Positions 6,778 to 9,527 of a DNA stretch of 9,527 nt are shown piece by piece. The position numbers and the translations under genes were made by a program. The notes beneath the pieces were generated by a model. It saw only the letters and a program-made list of their open reading frames with translations, was not told where the DNA came from and made no database searches. The stretch is from Fidelibacterota bacterium. GTDB taxonomy: Bacteria > Fidelibacterota > UBA2242. Position 1 is the stretch's first letter; each line of letters begins with the position of its first letter. Location: assembly GCA_003527965.1 (NCBI GenBank), contig DPVY01000141.1, forward strand, positions 1 through 9,527, given 5' to 3'.

Positions 6778-7089
6778 ATGGATAGGAATAATAAGATAAT
6801 CGTAGCTGTTCAGCCCACTAATTCACGAAAAATGCTCACAGATTTATTCCGAAGGAATTCCTACGGAACACAGAGAAACACAGATAAGAAAATGAAAATG
6901 GTAAGTGGAAGAATTTGCAAAATATTACACGGGGTAAATGATAATGAATTTAAAATATATAAAATGAAATCTGTGTTCACCCCGTTAGATACTACTAATT
7001 TTTGTTATTTTGAAAATATAGTAAAGATGCCAAAATTACTTTACTTAAATGCACTTATTTTAATGTTATCTCACGGGGTGAATCCGTGA
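6778..7089 (+). CDS. Doubtful 103-residue ORF, probably repeat-derived
   Basis: I do not recognise this frame. It opens at ATG 6778 with only a weak GTGAGA seven bases upstream and encodes 103 residues. Only the first dozen codons (MDRNNKIIVAVQ) look gene-like. The rest runs straight through the palindrome at 6847-6868 and the inverted repeats described for this gap, and its last codons are the hairpin at 7070-7090. No signal peptide or domain is visible. It could be the start of a disrupted small gene with repeats inserted, or chance coding potential. A functional protein is unlikely. Confidence 0.2.
   Translation: MDRNNKIIVAVQPTNSRKMLTDLFRRNSYGTQRNTDKKMKMVSGRICKILHGVNDNEFKIYKMKSVFTPLDTTNFCYFENIVKMPKLLYLNALILMLSHGVNP
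6847..6868. repeat. 22-bp near-palindrome
   Basis: The segment from TTCCGAAGG to CCTACGGAA is self-complementary at 10 of 11 pairs, with a single A/A mismatch and a GGAATTCC core. It is followed directly by two CACAG-type motifs (ACACAGAG, ACACAGAT). The symmetry suggests a repeat element or protein-binding dyad rather than coding sequence, although an open frame passes through it. Confidence 0.6.
6976..7082. repeat. 16-bp inverted repeat before flgL
   Basis: TTCACCCCGTTAGATA (6976-6991) and TATCTCACGGGGTGAA (7067-7082) are inverted repeats with one mismatch, 75 bases apart. The left arm overlaps the ATCTGTGTT half of another inverted repeat. The spacing and near-identity resemble the ends of a small non-coding mobile element. 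The enclosed A+T-rich stretch has no recognisable gene. Confidence 0.6.
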
Positions 7090-7090
7090 G
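7070..7090 (+). repeat. Hairpin CTCACGG/CCGTGAG
   Basis: Perfect 7-bp arms, CTCACGG (7070-7076) and CCGTGAG (7084-7090), enclose the loop GGTGAAT. No T-run follows, so this is not a standard intrinsic terminator. It overlaps the right arm of the larger inverted repeat and could act as a processing or stability element for the flgL part of the transcript. That role is speculative. Confidence 0.5.
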
Positions 7091-7137
7091 CAAAGAAATA
7101 AATTGTACGAATGATATTTGATTGAAAGGGCTAAGGG

Positions 7138-8019
7138 ATGCGAATTACTCAATCCATTATAACAAGAAGTCTGTTACAAAATATAAACCAGAGTAAAGAA
7201 AGTTTAAATAAACGCCAGGTTGCTATTGCCACGGGCAAGGAAGTTCTTCGTTCATCCAGTGACCCTGATAAATTTGAAAGGGCTTCAAGGTTTAGAAAAA
7301 CAATATTGAGAAATGACCAATATTTAAAAAATATTAATGATGCCAAAGGTTGGCTGGATACAACAATCAGTCTACTGGACAATATGTCTTCAATGATGAT
7401 TGAAGCCAAGGAAATCAGCACACAGTCCGCCGACGAATCGAATAATTCCGAAGCAAGAAAAATATTTGCGTCAAAAATTGATAGTATTATTAGCGATACT
7501 GTTGCTTTAGCGAATACTACTTATATGGGCAAATATTTATTGGGCGGCACGAATACTGTTGGAGAACAACCTTTTTCATATGACGGCTCAACGGTAAGCT
7601 ATAGCGGCAATTCTCAGAATATATTTCGCCGGATTGCCGAAGATTATAATATTTCCATAAATGTAGCCGGCTCTCAATTAACTGATATAAATCTATTTGG
7701 ATCCCTTGAGGATTTAAAAAATGCTCTAAACAATAATGACACGGGTAGTATCCAGACTTCTATTAGTGAAATCGATTCTGCTTCAGAACAGCTCTTTTCG
7801 TTAACATCGGCGATGGGTTCGGTAAAAAATCAGTTGACAATGACCGAACAGCGTCTGAATACAGCAAACATGAATCTGCATTCGTACCTGTCTCAAGCTG
7901 AAGATGTAGATCTTTCGAAAGCCATTACAGAATATAATGCCGAGGAAATGACATATAAAGCGGCTCTGCAAACCATGTCGGATGCCATTCACTTAAACCT
8001 TTTGGAGTTCATAGGATGA
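7138..8019 (+). CDS. flgL: Hook-filament junction protein FlgL (HAP3)
   Basis: FlgL forms the second junction zone, between FlgK and the flagellin filament. The 293-residue product begins MRITQSIITRSLLQNINQSK and continues with QVAIATGKEVLRSSSDPDKF, the flagellin-like N-terminus typical of FlgL. The centre includes ANTTYMGKYLLGGTNTVGEQ and PFSYDG, a FlgL hallmark. The C-terminus (DLSKAITEYNAEEMTYKAAL then QTMSDAIHLNLLEFIG) is the flagellin-type D0 helix. It is shorter than enteric FlgL (317) but complete. AAAGGG (7125-7130) lies seven bases before the ATG. The start also sits in AGGGATG, a core CsrA-like motif. Its stop overlaps fliW by four bases (ATGA), suggesting coupled translation. Confidence 0.94.
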   Translation: MRITQSIITRSLLQNINQSKESLNKRQVAIATGKEVLRSSSDPDKFERASRFRKTILRNDQYLKNINDAKGWLDTTISLLDNMSSMMIEAKEISTQSADESNNSEARKIFASKIDSIISDTVALANTTYMGKYLLGGTNTVGEQPFSYDGSTVSYSGNSQNIFRRIAEDYNISINVAGSQLTDINLFGSLEDLKNALNNNDTGSIQTSISEIDSASEQLFSLTSAMGSVKNQLTMTEQRLNTANMNLHSYLSQAEDVDLSKAITEYNAEEMTYKAALQTMSDAIHLNLLEFIG

Positions 8020-8510
8020 TTAACCAGCAAAATACAATTTTCCAGGAAGCGCCTCAGTCAAATGATGAAATAATTTTCAATGGTATGAATATAGAGCAAA
8101 GAAATGTAATTAAGTTTATTTATGGCTTACCGGGATTTGAAGGGCTCATAAAATTTGAAATTGAGGAGCTAAAAGATTATCCCCCATTTGGCGTATTGCA
8201 ATCGTTAGAGGAAATGGATATTTCAATGCTGATTTTGGATATAAGATATTTAAAAATATGCGATCAAATAAAAATATCTTTTGATGAATTAAAACGGATA
8301 GGAGTTTATTCCGATAATATAGACGAAGATATAAAAATTTACGTTATTCTGAAAATAGATGAAGAAAAACAAATGCTTAGCGCAAATGTAAAAGCGCCGA
8401 TAGTAATCAATACCGAAAAAAGACTCGGGGGCCAGATAATTCTGGATAATAAAAGCCTCCCCGTGGAATATGTACTTAAAGATGGATTGCGGCGGACTAA
8501 TGAGAATTGA
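8016..8510 (+). CDS. fliW: Flagellar assembly factor FliW
   Basis: FliW is a cytoplasmic protein that binds flagellin and, when flagellin is scarce, binds and inhibits CsrA, so it sets flagellin translation. The 164-residue product has the family signature VIKFIYGLPGFEGLIKFEIE, then PPFGVLQSLEEMDISMLILD and the C-terminal MLSANVKAPIVINTEKRLGG followed by QIIL. It is somewhat longer than typical FliW (about 130-150), with about 16 extra polar residues at the start. ATG 8016 is supported by GGAG at 8004-8007 and the ATGA overlap with flgL. ATG 8085 would trim the extension but lacks a ribosome-binding site. Its partner csrA lies about 800 bases downstream rather than directly adjacent. Confidence 0.93.
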   Translation: MINQQNTIFQEAPQSNDEIIFNGMNIEQRNVIKFIYGLPGFEGLIKFEIEELKDYPPFGVLQSLEEMDISMLILDIRYLKICDQIKISFDELKRIGVYSDNIDEDIKIYVILKIDEEKQMLSANVKAPIVINTEKRLGGQIILDNKSLPVEYVLKDGLRRTNEN

Positions 8511-8588
8511 GGAATATTGTCGGGTTTATAAGAACTGCCGGCAATTATTGTCTCATTATGAAAATAGAAAAATCACAAATCACAAATT

Positions 8589-8655
8589 CTCCCAACAGGG
8601 ACTCCTGCCGGAGCAAAAACCAAACAAATCTCTCCAACAGGAATCTCTGGTGAGA
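8589..8655. repeat. Two related CCAACAGG hairpins
   Basis: The first copy (8589-8613) pairs CTCC with GGAG and CAGG with CCTG. The second (8629-8655) pairs TCTC with GAGA and CAGG with TCTG, the latter with one G-T pair. They share CCAACAGG and differ mainly within their stems, where the small hairpins CTCC-TGCC-GGAG and TCTC-TGGT-GAGA keep all four pairs despite three changed pairs. They look like diverged copies of one hairpin repeat. Confidence 0.4.
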
Positions 8656-8733
8656 CAATGAGCAAAATTCAAAATATCAAAATGAATGTAATCGTAAAAA
8701 GTCCTAAAATTGTCGTCTTGTGTTCACCGTCTT

Positions 8734-8820
8734 GTCATTCTGAGGAGCTTGCGACAGCTTGTCCCGACTTGTCGGGGAAGAATCTTCATAGACCATGGCG
8801 CTTTACTTACAAGATTCTTC
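8734..8820. repeat. TCATTCTGAGGAGC-type intergenic repeat
   Basis: The unit starts TCATTCTGAGGAGCTTGCGA, contains a small hairpin (CCCGAC/GTCGGG, 8763-8776) and ends in perfect 10-bp inverted arms GAAGAATCTT (8777-8786) and AAGATTCTTC (8811-8820). I recall repeats of the pattern 'TCATTCTGAGGAGC...GAAGAATCT' as frequent intergenic elements in several environmental phyla; that is recollection, not a search. Sequence on to about 8960 (TTCTGTTATTTTGACCCTTC, then GACGGATCTCAGGG) may be the degenerate far end of the same element. Confidence 0.55.
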
Positions 8821-8960
8821 GGGGCTCGACCATTTTCTCAAAGTTTTACTATTCCTGCATTTGCCCCTCATTTCGAAGAGACTCCCCTGGAGGAACGACA
8901 CGTGTGGTTGAGTGTTTTTTTCCATTCTGTTATTTTGACCCTTCGACGGATCTCAGGGCG

Positions 8961-9030
8961 CCACACTCATTCCCAAGCCCTTATACCACACTCGTTCCCA
9001 AGTCCTTATACCACACTCGTTCCCAAGCCC
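8961..9030. repeat. 25-bp tandem repeat, 2.8 copies
   Basis: Copies lie at 8961-8985, 8986-9010 and 9011-9030 (partial). The unit is CCACACTCRTTCCCAAGYCC followed by TTATA. Copies 1 and 2 differ at two positions. The CTCGTTCCCAAGCCC part of each unit is identical or nearly so to the left half of the hairpin that follows at 9016-9043, so the array is made of half-hairpins and its last copy runs into a complete one. Confidence 0.8.
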
Positions 9031-9091
9031 CAGCTTGGGAATGCTAGAGAAGGATGAAATTTCCGTTACAAAGCTGGGGCTTTGTAACGAG
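9016..9091. repeat. REPIN-like pair of inverted homologous hairpins
   Basis: Hairpin A (9016-9043) has perfect arms TTCCCAAGC/GCTTGGGAA around loop CCCA. Hairpin B (9064-9091, opposite orientation) has perfect 11-bp arms CGTTACAAAGC/GCTTTGTAACG around loop TGGG. Hairpin A compared with the reverse complement of B agrees at 23 of 28 positions. All five differences keep pairing: two are compensatory double changes and one swaps a G-T for a G-C pair. The two lie 20 bases apart head to head, the layout of REPINs, which are spread by RAYT transposases. No RAYT gene is in the window. Confidence 0.7.
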
Positions 9092-9300
9092 TAAGAAAAA
9101 AAAGCATTGATAAAGCGAAAAAGAAAAAGGAGCGATAGCGACAAAAATACTTGGGTACTGGATATTGGATAATCAGATTATTTATTTTTAGTATATCGAC
9201 CCACTAAAAAATAGAAGGAACCAAAAAATTATATGATCAATAAAAAATTAATTATCACGAATCTGCCGCACGGCTGATAGATAATAGAGGATTATAAATC

Positions 9301-9311
9301 CATGGATGGAG
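9301..9311 (+). promoter_or_regulatory. csrA ribosome-binding site with overlapping CsrA-type motif
   Basis: CATGGATGGAG ends one base before the csrA ATG. GGAG (9308-9311) serves as the ribosome-binding site at unusually short spacing, with an alternative GGA at 9304-9306. CATGGATG (9301-9308) fits the CsrA recognition core CANGGAUG, and TCCATGGA (9299-9306) is a palindrome that could present GGA in a small hairpin. Binding of CsrA here would block its own translation, as known for E. coli csrA. The role is inferred from sequence and position. Confidence 0.45.
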
Positions 9312-9312
9312 T

Positions 9313-9527
9313 ATGTTAGTACTGACAAGGAAGTCTGAAGAGAGTATTCGTATTGGCGCCAATATTGTAATTACTGTGCTGGAGTGTTCATCCGGACACG
9401 TTAAGTTGGGAATCAAAGCGCCTTTGGAAGTTCCCGTTCACCGCGAGGAGGTATATAAACTCATTCAAGCAGAAAACCGCGCCGCCGTCCGGCATCTGCC
9501 GGATTTAAAACCCGGAATGCTGGAAAA
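9313..9527 (+). CDS. csrA: Carbon storage/flagellin translation regulator CsrA (3' end outside window)
   Basis: CsrA is a small dimeric RNA-binding protein that blocks translation by binding GGA motifs near ribosome-binding sites; its classical flagellar target is flagellin mRNA. The visible 71 residues begin MLVLTRKSEESIRIGANIVI and continue with VKLGIKAPLEVPVHREEVYK, with RNA-contact residues Leu4, Arg6 and Arg44 in place. The tail LIQAENRAAV resembles the Bacillus-type C-terminus rather than the short enteric one, and Asn55, linked to FliW binding in B. subtilis, aligns. The gene is open at the window edge, with only a short tail likely missing. A nearby fliW makes this the FliW-controlled class. 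The leader has a possible CsrA site, suggesting autoregulation. Confidence 0.96.
   Translation, partial: MLVLTRKSEESIRIGANIVITVLECSSGHVKLGIKAPLEVPVHREEVYKLIQAENRAAVRHLPDLKPGMLE

Larger units (their letters stand above)
6761..7137. other. flgK-flgL intergenic region of mixed repeats
   Basis: This 377-base gap is the second break in an otherwise tight operon. It holds a 22-bp near-palindrome (6847-6868), an inverted repeat AACACAGAT/ATCTGTGTT (6877-6885 and 6969-6977), a 16-bp inverted repeat matching at 15 positions (6976-6991 and 7067-7082), and a 7-bp-arm hairpin (7070-7090). It also has CACAGAG-type motifs like those of other intergenic repeats. One open frame covers most of it (6778-7089) but looks repeat-derived. 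No good promoter for flgL is visible. Confidence 0.6.
8511..9312. other. fliW-csrA intergenic region: mosaic of repeats
   Basis: About 800 bases separate two genes that are often adjacent. Open frames here (for example 8470-8661 and 8658-9057) have no recognisable domain and run through repeats, so I call none of them genes. In order the region holds two related small hairpins (8589-8655), a TCATTCTGAGGAGC-type repeat with GAAGAATCTT inverted arms (8734-8820), a 25-bp tandem repeat (8961-9030), an inverted pair of homologous hairpins (9016-9091), then A+T-rich sequence (9092-9300) and the csrA leader. I see no convincing sigma-70, sigma-28 or sigma-54 promoter for csrA. Confidence 0.65.

Noticed and set aside
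8470..8661. 63-residue ORF after fliW
   Set aside because: It begins inside fliW, has no ribosome-binding site and runs through the CCAACAGG hairpins. The product has no recognisable feature.
8961..9030. CRISPR array
   Set aside because: The 25-bp units are directly adjacent, with no spacers between them, and there is no cas gene.
8658..9057. Two overlapping ORFs of 129 and 115 residues in the repeat region
   Set aside because: Both translate the TCATTCTGAGG repeat and the 25-bp tandem array, giving repeated Ser-Pro-Tyr-Thr-Thr-Leu-Val-Pro segments. No ribosome-binding site or domain is visible.
9064..9100. Hairpin 9064-9089 as an intrinsic terminator
   Set aside because: The stem is strong, but the plus strand continues with an A-run, not a T-run, and the reverse strand has no T-run after the stem.
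9241..9290. Sigma-28 promoter before csrA
   Set aside because: GCTGATAG (9273-9280) resembles GCCGATAA, but no TAAA lies about 15 bases upstream.

Overview
The window is a late-flagellar gene cluster from a Gram-negative (diderm) bacterium: flgF, flgG, flgA, flgH, flgI, a short flgJ, flgN, flgK, flgL, fliW and the start of csrA, all on the + strand. L-ring and P-ring genes (flgH, flgI, with chaperone flgA) imply an outer membrane. The A+T-rich sequence, the FliW/CsrA pair, a non-lipoprotein FlgH, and intergenic debris of types I associate with environmental and candidate-phylum genomes point away from the enteric proteobacteria. I cannot name the phylum from sequence alone.

Layout. Bases 1-321 are gene-free and carry a well-spaced sigma-54 promoter (278-293) about 30 bases before flgF, with an 8-bp-arm palindrome about 107 bases upstream of the predicted transcription start, where an enhancer-binding protein would sit. 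From flgF to fliW the genes run in one direction. Most junctions are overlapping or almost touching (flgG/flgA, flgA/flgH, flgH/flgI, flgI/flgJ, flgJ/flgN, flgN/flgK, flgL/fliW). Three junctions are opened by repeat debris: flgF-flgG (a GxxExxY-like gene remnant between 18-bp inverted repeats), flgK-flgL (palindromes and inverted repeats, with a doubtful 103-codon ORF), and fliW-csrA (about 800 bases with several hairpin repeat families).

How the genes work together. FlgF and FlgG build the rod. FlgA, FlgI and FlgH make the P and L rings that let the rod cross the cell wall and outer membrane, and FlgJ is the rod-binding scaffold. FlgN is the export chaperone for the junction proteins FlgK and FlgL, which join hook to filament. 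FliW and CsrA form the switch that couples flagellin level to flagellin translation. No flgM is present between flgJ and flgN, where many bacteria keep it.

Most notable: (1) the sigma-54 promoter heading the operon; (2) two homologous hairpins in inverted orientation at 9016-9091 whose five differences all preserve base-pairing, a REPIN-like element, preceded by a tandem array of its left half; (3) a decayed GxxExxY-like element between flgF and flgG; (4) a FlgH with no lipobox cysteine and a hydrophobic C-terminal tail; (5) a CsrA-type site (CATGGATG) overlapping the csrA ribosome-binding site.
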